From: Candidatus Gastranaerophilales bacterium
Lineage (GTDB): Bacteria; Cyanobacteriota; Vampirovibrionia; Gastranaerophilales; Gastranaerophilaceae
Length of the DNA: 17,762 bases
Assembly: GCA_944326625.1 (NCBI GenBank)
Contig: CALVER010000011.1
Location: 1 to 17,762 of the forward strand
Direction: 5' to 3'
In this document: piece after piece, positions 6,931 through 13,758 of the stretch
How positions within the stretch are numbered: the first letter of the stretch is position 1
How the letters are laid out: each line of letters starts with the position of its first letter
The notes under the pieces: model-generated
The model's database searches: none
Seen by the model: the letters and a program-made list of their open reading frames with translations, nothing else
Told to the model about the DNA's origin: nothing
Program-made: the position numbers and the translations under genes

Positions 6931-8187
6931 TTAATTATTTTCTGTAAGATATTTGTAAAGCCCGTACCTTAATGCATCCATGCAATCGTCATTAATTTTA
7001 AGCGGGGAGTCATTCGCCGCAAGATCATCCTGTTCGTACCTGTAAAGGCTGAATTCATCAAGGGTATGAGTGCATTTATCGGAGACAATAAGCCTGTCGT
7101 AATTGATTAAAGACCTGACAAGCGAAATGCTGTCCTCGACTTTGGGCTTTTCCTCATAAATTACAAGGTTTGTGTAGCGCCGTAACTTTTCGTTCTGCTC
7201 GGGGCGGGCGTTATCGCAGTTTGCATAACTGAAAAACTTTTTGTATTCGGTTTGTTTTTGGTTAATCCATTTGATAACCCCGTCCGCATCAAGTTTTTGC
7301 GAATAAAGTTCATCAATGACGTAACACACGCCGTCAGGGCTGTTTCCCAAAAGCAGACACGCTGTCGGGTGATTCCAGCCCCAGTCAATTCCGAGAAAAT
7401 ATTCCGAAATTTCGCCGGTTTGAATTTTTTCAAAAAGTTTTGAACGATTTATGGTGTGTTTTTCGCGGCAGAACGTATCATAGACAAGGCCTTCCGCAAT
7501 AACCCACAGCCCGTCGATTTTTCGTTTTTTAAAGGCGCCTTTATATAACTTTTCCTGATTTTTAATAAAAACATCCGCCAAATTCGCATTATCACGCATA
7601 GTAAAATGCAGATAATCAAAAACCTGCCGAATATTTTTATCGCCGTCAAGCCACGGTTTTATTTTTTCTCTGTAAAGCCAGTGGTTGGAGCTTTCGGGGT
7701 TGCTGTCCGCAAAAGCACGGGCATTTGCGGGTGTCAAACGGCTGAGCGCCATATTGTAAAACCCGTAATTGTGCCGCGGAAGCTCATTTGCATACCAAAA
7801 ATCCCACGTTCCGCCCTGAATTGCGTTCAGACTGTCGGATTTGCCGCCGCCCGTCACGTAGCAATCGTATCTTTTGCCGAAAAGTTTTATCTCCATTTCG
7901 CCGTTTGAATTGTTATACCGCACTTTTCCGCCGAGGTAATCTTCCACAAAAGGTTTTAATTCAATTAATACATTGTTTTTAACGGAATTCCGTGAATAGC
8001 CCGAAAAAACTTTTAAGTATTCATTGCCCACAAATTCAAAAATCTGCGGAATTTTTTGGATAATGCTTAAAGTTTTTCCGCTTCTCACGGCCCCGTCCAG
8101 CAGCGTAAACAAAGGAAAATCTTCCGGAGGTCTGGCCAGAAATTTCCTGACTTTTTCGCTGTATTTACTCTTTTCCCATTTTATCAT
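6931..8187 (-). CDS. phage terminase large subunit (PBSX/SPP1 type)
   Basis: A 418-aa DNA-packaging motor. The ATPase domain opens with the variant Walker A GAVRSGKT (residues 32-39). The nuclease domain begins at FLGIDWGWNHPTACLLLG with its metal-binding aspartate near residue 268, and a second acidic cluster lies in DDCMDALRYGLYKYL at the C-terminus. The GAVRSGKT motif and the DWGWNHPT segment are typical of the PBSX-family terminases, which mostly use headful packaging. The gene overlaps the end of the small subunit by 23 bases, so the two are coupled. Both catalytic centres look intact, so packaging capacity is not obviously lost. Confidence 0.93.
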   Translation of the reverse strand: MIKWEKSKYSEKVRKFLARPPEDFPLFTLLDGAVRSGKTLSIIQKIPQIFEFVGNEYLKVFSGYSRNSVKNNVLIELKPFVEDYLGGKVRYNNSNGEMEIKLFGKRYDCYVTGGGKSDSLNAIQGGTWDFWYANELPRHNYGFYNMALSRLTPANARAFADSNPESSNHWLYREKIKPWLDGDKNIRQVFDYLHFTMRDNANLADVFIKNQEKLYKGAFKKRKIDGLWVIAEGLVYDTFCREKHTINRSKLFEKIQTGEISEYFLGIDWGWNHPTACLLLGNSPDGVCYVIDELYSQKLDADGVIKWINQKQTEYKKFFSYANCDNARPEQNEKLRRYTNLVIYEEKPKVEDSISLVRSLINYDRLIVSDKCTHTLDEFSLYRYEQDDLAANDSPLKINDDCMDALRYGLYKYLTENN

Positions 8188-8575
8188 TTGTTAATTCTGA
8201 CATTGCTTTTAAATAAGCATCCCTGATATCCTGTTCCGATGAAGTCTCTTTTTCCGCCAAATTCTTTGCGGCAAATGCGGTGTAAGTCGCGTTGTAAAAC
8301 CCTCTGAGCGCAAGATCGTTCATCATATCTTTCTGCAAAGCTCTGCACTGCTTGTAAACCTGCGCAAACTCTTTATGACACTTGCACCAGTTTAACAAAA
8401 TCTCCGTGCACACCCCGATATTCACCGCAAAACGCTCAAACGTCGGCAGAATATTCGGCAGCTCTAATATTTTTTCGCTCCCGTTTCTGTCCGGAACAAC
8501 TTTTTCGTAAGTGTGCGGGATGTTAAAAAATTCAAACATCTCTCTGCAATACTTTTTTCTGTATCTCTTTTTCAT
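8165..8575 (-). CDS. phage terminase small subunit
   Basis: From MKKRYRKKYC this gives 136 aa. Residues about 40-105 (LPTFERFAVNIGVCTEILLN, then WCKCHKEFAQVYKQCRALQK, then a NDLALRGFYNATYTAFAAKN segment) match small terminases of the Gp3/Terminase_3 type: a helix-turn-helix DNA-recognition unit followed by an oligomerisation helix. The frame stays open upstream to a TTG at 8746, but that extension covers palindromic and helically phased repeats that look like a regulatory or packaging site, so I take the internal ATG. ATG at 8581 is equally possible. Neither has a strong ribosome site; AAGGTG lies about 20 bases upstream. Confidence 0.75.
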   Translation of the reverse strand: MKKRYRKKYCREMFEFFNIPHTYEKVVPDRNGSEKILELPNILPTFERFAVNIGVCTEILLNWCKCHKEFAQVYKQCRALQKDMMNDLALRGFYNATYTAFAAKNLAEKETSSEQDIRDAYLKAMSELTNDKMGKE

Positions 8576-8639
8576 AAACATTAAAAGAATTTCGATTTCT
8601 TCACACCTTAACTCTAAACCCTTTCCATGATTTAAACAA

Positions 8640-8695
8640 GTGTGACTAAGTGTGAGTTGGTTTAAAAAGGTGTAAATTGGTTTAACTTTTTGTGA
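8640..8695. promoter_or_regulatory. 10-bp-phased TGTGA/TTTAA repeats, possible packaging or operator site
   Basis: On the plus strand TGTGA or TGTAA starts at 8641, 8651, 8671 and 8691, with TTTAA at 8661 and 8681, so every element starts on a 10-bp step. Two longer imperfect units cover 8650-8669 and 8670-8689 and share TTGGTTTAA. All sites face the same side of the helix. Their position just before terS suggests a pac site bound by TerS or an operator. Confidence 0.55.
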
Positions 8696-8723
8696 CCCAT
8701 TACCCCGCAAAATTCTAAAAATT

Positions 8724-8735
8724 CCACCCGGGTGG
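8724..8735. promoter_or_regulatory. perfect 12-bp palindrome CCACCCGGGTGG
   Basis: A fully symmetric GC-rich palindrome in an AT-rich control region. It lies just downstream of the predicted start site of the packaging operon and is a candidate repressor or activator site. Confidence 0.5.
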
Positions 8736-8763
8736 GTTATAGACAATGGTATATTAGCATATT

Positions 8764-8792
8764 ATCCTATTTTTATGGAAAGCTTTTAACAA
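8764..8792 (-). promoter_or_regulatory. candidate promoter of the packaging/head operon
   Basis: On the minus strand TTGTTA (8787-8792) and TAGGAT (8764-8769) are separated by 17 bases. The transcript would start near 8757 and have a leader of about 180 bases containing the palindrome and the phased repeats. Confidence 0.4.
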
Positions 8793-8835
8793 GATGATGT
8801 GCACTTAGCCTTGTTTTATGAATAGGTAAACACAA

Positions 8836-8970
8836 ATGGAAGAGAGAATAATCATTAAACTGAAAGACGAAAAAGTTTTGAAAAAATTAAAACTTATACG
8901 CAAATCAAACATAAATTTGACAAAATTGATATGTGAGTGGCTGATGAATTACGAGATAAAAGAAAAATAA
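8836..8970 (+). CDS. small ribbon-helix-helix-like regulator
   Basis: A 44-aa basic protein, MEERIIIKLKDEKVLKK onward, with weak ribosome site AGGT eight bases upstream. The layout suits the CopG/Arc ribbon-helix-helix fold: a short N-terminal strand ERIIIKL, helix A (DEKVLKKLKLIRKS), a turn, and helix B (NLTKLICEWLMNYEIKE). Such proteins dimerise to form the DNA-reading strand pair. It is divergent from the packaging operon and separated from it by the control region, so it may regulate that operon. It could equally be a host gene that happens to mark the prophage edge. It ends 45 bases before recN. Confidence 0.6.
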   Translation: MEERIIIKLKDEKVLKKLKLIRKSNINLTKLICEWLMNYEIKEK

Positions 8971-8980
8971 CTTATTATAC

Positions 8981-9009
8981 TTGCCCTAAATGGATTTTAC
9001 GGGTATTAT
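8981..9009 (+). promoter_or_regulatory. recN promoter, predicted leaderless
   Basis: TTGCCC (8981-8986), a 17-base spacer and TATTAT (9004-9009). The recN ATG begins six bases after the -10, so transcription should start at or next to the start codon. No ribosome site is present. Confidence 0.65.
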
Positions 9010-9015
9010 AAAAGT

Positions 9016-10668
9016 ATGATAAAACAGTTACGGTTAAAAAATTATATTTTAATTGACGAATTAACGGCGAATTTTGACGGCGGATTGAATATCATAACAG
9101 GTGAAACAGGCGCGGGAAAAAGCATTTTGATAAACGCAATTGATCTTGCGTTTGCGCCGAGGGTTTCCAAAGAAGTTATCAAAACAGGTGCTGATAAAGC
9201 CGTAATCGAACTGGTTATTGAAAACAAAAAGCATGATTTAACTGATTTTTATGCGGAAAACGGGATTGACAATCTCGGAGACGAAATTATCATAACAAAA
9301 GAAATTACCCAGAACGGAGTGCGCTCGCGCGTAAACGGAACTCTTGTCAATACGGATTTATTAAGGAGCCTGAGGGCTTTATTTGTGGATATTCACTCCC
9401 AGCATCAGACGTATTCGTTTATGCAGCCCAAATACCACATAACCCTTCTGGATTCATACGGCAAAAACTCTTACGGCGGCAAACTCCATGAATATAAAAC
9501 CCTGTTTTCACGCAGACAGGAGCTTATATCACAGCTTGAAACCGCAAAAAATTCCGCTGATATGACTGAATCTCAAATCGAATTTTTAAAATTTCAAATA
9601 AATGAAATCGAATCCGCCGAAATCAAATCCGAAACCGAAGACGAAGATTTGACCCGCGAACTTGAGGTTCTTGAAAACGCGGAAAAGCTCAAAGAGCTTA
9701 CGGGAACGTCCTACTGGGCGCTCAACGGCGACGAAGGTTCAATTCTTGAAGGCCTCAACAAAATTAAAGCAAATATTTCAAAAGCCGCAGCCTTTGACCC
9801 GAAACTTTCGGATATCGAACAATGTATAATTGAGGCGGCCGAAGCCCTGAAAGAAGCAGGCAGCGACCTTAACCGCTACAGCCGGAACCTTGAAAACGAC
9901 ACCGAAAGATTAGACCAAATTCAGGAACGCCTGTTTTTGCTGGATAAATTGAAACGCAAATACGGCGGAAATCTCGCCGATGTTCTAAAAACTTATGACA
10001 ATTTAAGCAAAGAATTGGCATCCATTGAATTTTCGACCCAAAATATTGAAGAATTGGAAAATAAAATTGCGCTTATTGAAAATGAATTAAAAGAAAAAGC
10101 CGGTGTTATAAGCGGTTTTCGCAGAGATTTTGCAAAAGTTTTGTCAGTACAAATTCAGGATAAGCTTGAATTTTTGGAACTTCCGAAAGCGCGTTTTGAA
10201 ATATCAGTGCGGCAAAAAGAGCTTTCACCTGACGGGATTGACGATGTGGAATTTTTAATTTCCACAAACGTTTCGGAAGATTTGAAACCGCTTGCAAAAA
10301 CCGCCTCAGGCGGCGAGATTTCGCGGGTAATGCTCGCGATTAAAACCATTTTTGCCGAAAACGACGATATTGACACGGTTATTTTTGACGAAATCGACAC
10401 AGGAATTTCCGGCCGTGCATCCCAGAGCGTTGCGGACGAAATCGTTGCGCTTTCTAAATTCCGCCAGATAATCCTGATTACCCACCAGGCAATAATCGCC
10501 TCCAAATCCGACAAACACTTCTACGTCCGTAAATCTCAAACCGACGAAACAAAAGTTGAGGTTTATGTTCTGACCGGCGAAAACAAGATTAAGGCGCTGG
10601 CGGAACTCGCAGGCGGCGAGATTAACCGGACCTCCATTGACTTTGCACGAGCTCTCGTGAATTCCTAG
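9016..10668 (+). CDS. recN: DNA repair protein RecN
   Basis: A 550-aa SMC-like ATPase that acts at double-strand breaks. The N-terminal half-domain has Walker A GETGAGKS (residues 29-36) and the family's VDIHSQHQTYSF segment. A long, charged coiled-coil middle follows (about 155-360). The C-terminal half has signature TASGGEISR (around 430) and Walker B VIFDEIDTGISG (around 455), then the LITHQA switch region. Length is typical of RecN. The start MIKQLRLKNYILID is the standard N-terminal strand, and the promoter -10 box is only six bases upstream. It appears to be a single-gene transcript, convergent with the rubredoxin gene. It is the first clear host gene beside the phage module. Confidence 0.97.
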   Translation: MIKQLRLKNYILIDELTANFDGGLNIITGETGAGKSILINAIDLAFAPRVSKEVIKTGADKAVIELVIENKKHDLTDFYAENGIDNLGDEIIITKEITQNGVRSRVNGTLVNTDLLRSLRALFVDIHSQHQTYSFMQPKYHITLLDSYGKNSYGGKLHEYKTLFSRRQELISQLETAKNSADMTESQIEFLKFQINEIESAEIKSETEDEDLTRELEVLENAEKLKELTGTSYWALNGDEGSILEGLNKIKANISKAAAFDPKLSDIEQCIIEAAEALKEAGSDLNRYSRNLENDTERLDQIQERLFLLDKLKRKYGGNLADVLKTYDNLSKELASIEFSTQNIEELENKIALIENELKEKAGVISGFRRDFAKVLSVQIQDKLEFLELPKARFEISVRQKELSPDGIDDVEFLISTNVSEDLKPLAKTASGGEISRVMLAIKTIFAENDDIDTVIFDEIDTGISGRASQSVADEIVALSKFRQIILITHQAIIASKSDKHFYVRKSQTDETKVEVYVLTGENKIKALAELAGGEINRTSIDFARALVNS

Positions 10669-10684
10669 CTTATTTAACTTTAAT

Positions 10685-10840
10685 TCAGCATTCGCCTTCA
10701 CAGCCTTCGTCGATTAATTCAAAGTTATCGTGGCTTGCGCGGCACACCGGACAAACCCAGTCCCGCGGCAAATCGTCAAAATCACGTCCCTCTTTTTTGT
10801 CGTCGTATATCCACCCGCATACCAAACATCTGAATCGCAT
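10685..10840 (-). CDS. rubredoxin
   Basis: A 51-aa one-iron electron carrier. Two CxxC knuckles (C5/C8 in CLVCGWIYD and C30/C33 in DWVCPVC) hold the Fe(Cys)4 centre, with the conserved aromatic and the LPRDWVCP turn of the family. Length is normal. The C-terminus adds GCEGEC, two extra cysteines that are unusual for simple rubredoxins. AAAGGAG stands six bases before the ATG. Rubredoxins serve oxygen and peroxide detoxification or other low-potential electron transfer in anaerobes, which supports an anaerobic host. The gene is convergent with recN (16 bases between stops) and divergent from the thioesterase operon. Confidence 0.93.
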   Translation of the reverse strand: MRFRCLVCGWIYDDKKEGRDFDDLPRDWVCPVCRASHDNFELIDEGCEGEC

Positions 10841-10891
10841 TTTGTCTCCTTTCTTTTTATTTAATTTACATTATTTGACTAAAATTTTACA

Positions 10892-10922
10892 TTGCCTCCC
10901 TTACCCGATTTTATGGTATAAT
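10892..10922 (+). promoter_or_regulatory. promoter of thioesterase-rluB-coaE operon, predicted leaderless
   Basis: A perfect TATAAT (10917-10922) preceded by TGG (extended -10), with TTGCCT 19 bases upstream (10892-10897). The first ATG is six bases after the -10 box and no ribosome site exists, so the mRNA should start at the ATG. Confidence 0.65.
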
Positions 10923-10928
10923 TAATTT

Positions 10929-11336
10929 ATGGAACACAAATTTGAACAAAAAGTTTATTATGCGGATACTGACGCCTACGGAGTTGTGTGGCACGGCGCG
11001 TATTTAAGATGGCTTGAGATGGGAAGGGTTATGTGGTGCGAGACAACCGGCAATAATCTTATTGAGCTTAAAAATAACGATATTGTCCTGCCCGTAACTA
11101 ATATTAACGTCCGATATAAAGCCTCTGCGCGGCTTAACGACGATGTGGTTATCACAACCAAAATCGAAAAGTTTAACGGCTTTTGCGTAACTTTTAAACA
11201 GCAGATTTTATCAAAAGAAACCGGAAAAGTCTTTATTGACGCCTCAATTGATGTGGTTGCAATTCATAATGACGGCAAATTGTACAGAAAAATGCCGTCA
11301 CCGCTTTTTGAAATCTTTGAAAGGGCGCTTATATGA
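10929..11336 (+). CDS. YbgC-type acyl-CoA thioesterase (hotdog fold)
   Basis: A 135-aa single-domain 4-hydroxybenzoyl-CoA thioesterase-like enzyme. The catalytic stretch VYYADTDAYGVVWHGAYLRW carries the aspartate D15 and the family's G-V-V-x-H (H22); the following helix LRWLEMGRVMW is the hotdog 'sausage'. Such enzymes hydrolyse acyl-CoA or acyl-ACP thioesters; in proteobacteria YbgC sits with the Tol-Pal genes, but here it heads an operon with an RNA modification enzyme and CoaE. Its stop overlaps the next start as ATGA, so the two are coupled. The substrate cannot be told from sequence. Confidence 0.88.
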   Translation: MEHKFEQKVYYADTDAYGVVWHGAYLRWLEMGRVMWCETTGNNLIELKNNDIVLPVTNINVRYKASARLNDDVVITTKIEKFNGFCVTFKQQILSKETGKVFIDASIDVVAIHNDGKLYRKMPSPLFEIFERALI

Positions 11337-12061
11337 CCCGCTTGAATAAATTCATAGCCTCCTCGGGGCTTTGCTCCAGAAGAAAAGCCGACGAACTTAT
11401 TGAGGCAGGAAAAGTTTTTGTAAACGGCAAAAAGGTTACGGAATTAGGGTTTTCCGTGGAAGATAAAGACAAAGTCGTAATCGACGGCAAGCTTATCCGT
11501 CCAGTTAAACACGAATATTACAGGTTCTACAAACCCGCCGGATATATTACTACCTCCGACGACGAAAAGGGCAGAAAAACAATCTATGACCTGCTTCCGG
11601 AAAGTATGTATAACCTTAAACCCGTAGGCAGGCTTGATAAAGACTCAACAGGACTTTTAATTCTTACAAATGACGGCGATTTGATTAATGAATTGACTCA
11701 CCCGTCAGTGAAAGTGCCGAAAGTCTATCTGGTTACGGTCGACAGCCAAATGCACCCGCACGAATTTGAACAAATGGCTAAAGGTATTGAAATCGAACCC
11801 GGCAAAATCGCTTATGCGGATGTGACAGTGCTGGAATTGGACAGCAAACATACAACCATGCAAATCGTGCTTTATCAGGGTATGAATAGGCAAATCCGCA
11901 AAATGGTTGAACATTTCGGGCACGAAGTTAAATCCCTTAAACGTATTCAGCACGCCACAATTCAGCTGGAAGGTCTGAAACGCGGCGAATTCAAACCGAT
12001 TAAGCCCGGTCAGATTAAGGAACTGCGCAATTTTTTAAACAGGATTTCAAATAATGCTTAA
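11333..12061 (+). CDS. RluB/RsuA-family pseudouridine synthase
   Basis: A 242-aa rRNA pseudouridine synthase of the RsuA/RluB/E/F family. Residues 1-55 form an S4 RNA-binding domain (MTRLNKFIASSGLCSRRKAD, NGKKV, VIDGK). The catalytic motif is GRLDKDSTGLLILTNDG with the nucleophilic aspartate D102. The C-terminal signature GMNRQIRKMVEHFGHEV is intact. Length suits a bacterial RluB/RsuA-like enzyme modifying 23S or 16S rRNA, but which uridine cannot be decided. It overlaps the thioesterase stop by four bases and the coaE start by eight bases. Confidence 0.93.
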   Translation: MTRLNKFIASSGLCSRRKADELIEAGKVFVNGKKVTELGFSVEDKDKVVIDGKLIRPVKHEYYRFYKPAGYITTSDDEKGRKTIYDLLPESMYNLKPVGRLDKDSTGLLILTNDGDLINELTHPSVKVPKVYLVTVDSQMHPHEFEQMAKGIEIEPGKIAYADVTVLELDSKHTTMQIVLYQGMNRQIRKMVEHFGHEVKSLKRIQHATIQLEGLKRGEFKPIKPGQIKELRNFLNRISNNA

Positions 12062-12635
12062 GGTCGCAATCACAGGAAATATAGCTTCAGGCAAAACCGC
12101 TGTTCAGAAAATCCTTGAAACAAACGGGTTTGTCGTCCTTGACTCCGATATCGCCGCGCACCGCCTGCTTGATGACAATTCGGCGGTCATTGAGGCTTTC
12201 AAAAATTTTGATATTCTTGATAACGGAAAAATTTCCCGCGACAAGCTCGGCAAAATCGTTTTTAACAATGAAAATCTGCTCCAAAAATTAAACGGCATTA
12301 TTCACCCGCAGGTTCGCGCCAAAATAGAAAAATTTTTTGAGGAAAACAAAGACAAAAATATTGTATTTGTCTCAATTCCGCTTTTATTTGAATGCGGTAT
12401 GGAAAATATGTTTGACAAAATTATTCTGGTAAAAACCCCTGATAACATTCGTCTTGAACGTCTGATAAAAAGAAACGGCTATACAAAAGATTATGCGTTA
12501 AAACGTATTGCCTGCCAGATTTCGCAGGACGAAAAGGTTTCAAAAGCTGATTTTGTAATTGATAACGGGGGAGAAATTGAGGATTTAACGCATCAGGTTT
12601 CTACACTGGTACAAAAACTCTTGCGCCTTGTCTGA
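12054..12635 (+). CDS. coaE: dephospho-CoA kinase
   Basis: A 193-aa P-loop kinase that phosphorylates the ribose 3'-OH of dephospho-CoA, the last step of CoA synthesis. Walker A is GNIASGKT (residues 8-15), followed by the family's VLDSDIAAHRLL substrate-binding segment, the INGIIHPQVR-type LNGIIHPQVRAKI helix, SIPLLFECGME, and the lid region RLIKRNGY with downstream RIACQIS. The length matches the family. The start overlaps the preceding gene by eight bases. The last 35 bases overlap, tail to tail, the end of the convergent amidohydrolase gene, with no terminator between them. Confidence 0.95.
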   Translation: MLKVAITGNIASGKTAVQKILETNGFVVLDSDIAAHRLLDDNSAVIEAFKNFDILDNGKISRDKLGKIVFNNENLLQKLNGIIHPQVRAKIEKFFEENKDKNIVFVSIPLLFECGMENMFDKIILVKTPDNIRLERLIKRNGYTKDYALKRIACQISQDEKVSKADFVIDNGGEIEDLTHQVSTLVQKLLRLV

Positions 12636-13356
12636 TGTTGTGCGTAATCCCGCCGCTTGCTGCCGTGCCGTTGCCGAGGGTGATTTCCGTGTGCCCGTAT
12701 TGACCGCTGTAGCCTGCGGCACCTCTGTCGTAAACCAGTACACAGCCTGCAGGCAGCGAGGATAAATTGAGATTTTGAGCTGAAATTTCTTTAAAGTTTT
12801 TGTTTCGGGATAAAATGTCCGCTACCTGATAGCCGTGACCGTATTCATATTTGCCAAGACCTGCATCTTCAATGGCTTCTTTTACATTTCTTGCACAGTA
12901 ATTGTCAAACCCGCCCTCTGTTGATCTGGATCCGATTACTCTTGCAAGTTTTTCGCCTTTTTGGCTGTTATAACCCGCACTCTGCAGGGCCGGAAGATTT
13001 TTTGCGTCTGTTTTGATATTATTTTTAATATCATTTGTTACGGATTGTGAATTTAAAAATCCGAAAACGTTATCCACGGGTTTTGCAGGCTCCTTGCCCG
13101 CAGAAGACGAATTGTTAAATATATTTGTTGTTGAAAAATTAAACACTAAAGGTGTCCGGAAAGCGCCGAACGGGTTCAACCCAGCCGGATTAAACATACC
13201 AAACATCTGCCCGAACGGCATACCAAAAGGCATTCCGAAAGACATACCAAACTGCATGCCGAACATTGAAGGCATTCCGCAGCAAAAAGGGTTGCATGCC
13301 GGCATAAATGACGGCATTACAGGCATATAAAAATTGTTAAATCCCCAAAAACTCAT
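12601..13356 (-). CDS. CHAP-like cysteine amidohydrolase with Met/Gly/Phe-rich N-terminus
   Basis: A 251-aa protein. Residues 1-65 are low-complexity and rich in M, G, F and P (GMQFGMSFGMPFGMPFGQMF) with three cysteines; 66-120 is a polar linker. Residues 130-251 look like a compact CHAP/NlpC-P60-superfamily peptidase: nucleophile C154 in NYCARNVKEAIEDAGLG, a GHGYQVADIL helix, the LPAGCVLVYDRG strand, and the histidine H222 in YGHTEITLGNG. Such domains cut peptidoglycan peptides. There is no ordinary signal peptide, so either the unusual N-terminus directs it, or it is released by lysis, or it acts inside the cell. Start chosen on AGGGGA four bases upstream, which is buried in a perfect hairpin. 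Confidence 0.7.
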   Translation of the reverse strand: MSFWGFNNFYMPVMPSFMPACNPFCCGMPSMFGMQFGMSFGMPFGMPFGQMFGMFNPAGLNPFGAFRTPLVFNFSTTNIFNNSSSAGKEPAKPVDNVFGFLNSQSVTNDIKNNIKTDAKNLPALQSAGYNSQKGEKLARVIGSRSTEGGFDNYCARNVKEAIEDAGLGKYEYGHGYQVADILSRNKNFKEISAQNLNLSSLPAGCVLVYDRGAAGYSGQYGHTEITLGNGTAASGGITHNIRQGARVFVPV

Positions 13357-13360
13357 TTTA

Positions 13361-13386
13361 TCCCCTTTATAAATATATAAAGGGGA
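13361..13386 (-). promoter_or_regulatory. hairpin sequestering the ribosome site of the amidohydrolase gene
   Basis: Arms 13361-13371 (TCCCCTTTATA) and 13376-13386 are exact reverse complements with a four-base loop. On the mRNA the 3' arm is the Shine-Dalgarno AGGGGA, four bases before the ATG, so the folded leader would block initiation. The lower stem is GC, the upper part all A-U. Confidence 0.7.
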
Positions 13387-13422
13387 TTTTGAGTAAAAAA
13401 TTGCCTTTTTTGTAACAAAATA

Positions 13423-13758
13423 TTAATAAGTTATAATTGACGCTTCCGCCTCGCCGGAATCAACCATATCAAAAGGCTTGTGCTCATCCTCGGTAACTTC
13501 ATAGTCGTTTTCCGTGAGTTCAAATTCTTTTGTCACAATGTCTTTGACATTTTCATTTGTGTTAAAAAGGTAGAATTTGTTTACGTTTTTCATGTAAAGT
13601 CCAAAACCTTTTGACTCTCTCAATTGTTTCAAAAAGTGCTGTTTCAAAATAGCTTTGTTAGAGCCGTCAAATGTGAATTCTTCGGTTTGAGAATGTTCTT
13701 TAACGGTTTCCAAAAGCATGTACGGTTCAATCCATTTTCTGATAATTAAGTTTAGCAT
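13423..13758 (-). CDS. uncharacterised protein coupled to the ABC exporter
   Basis: A 111-aa soluble, acidic protein with no family I recognise. It starts inside the last codons of the exporter gene (ATGCTAA overlap), with AGAGGA four bases upstream, so it is translated from the same mRNA. A mixed alpha/beta first half (IEPYMLLETVKEHS, FTFDGSNKAILKQHFLKQLR, GFGLYMKNVNKFYLFNT) is followed by an acidic disordered-looking tail rich in E and D (ELTENDYEVTEDEHKPFD). No membrane segment or signal peptide. The tight coupling suggests a role connected with the transporter or a cytosolic accessory, but nothing in the sequence says which. Confidence 0.7.
   Translation of the reverse strand: MLNLIIRKWIEPYMLLETVKEHSQTEEFTFDGSNKAILKQHFLKQLRESKGFGLYMKNVNKFYLFNTNENVKDIVTKEFELTENDYEVTEDEHKPFDMVDSGEAEASIITY

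Noticed and set aside
8576..8746. N-terminal extension of TerS from a TTG start
   Set aside because: The segment coincides with phased repeats and a perfect palindrome, has no ribosome site, and the family homology begins after the internal ATG.
1..8760. Diversity-generating retroelement near the tail genes, suggested by the repeats
   Set aside because: No reverse transcriptase, and the differences between copies are not adenine-specific.
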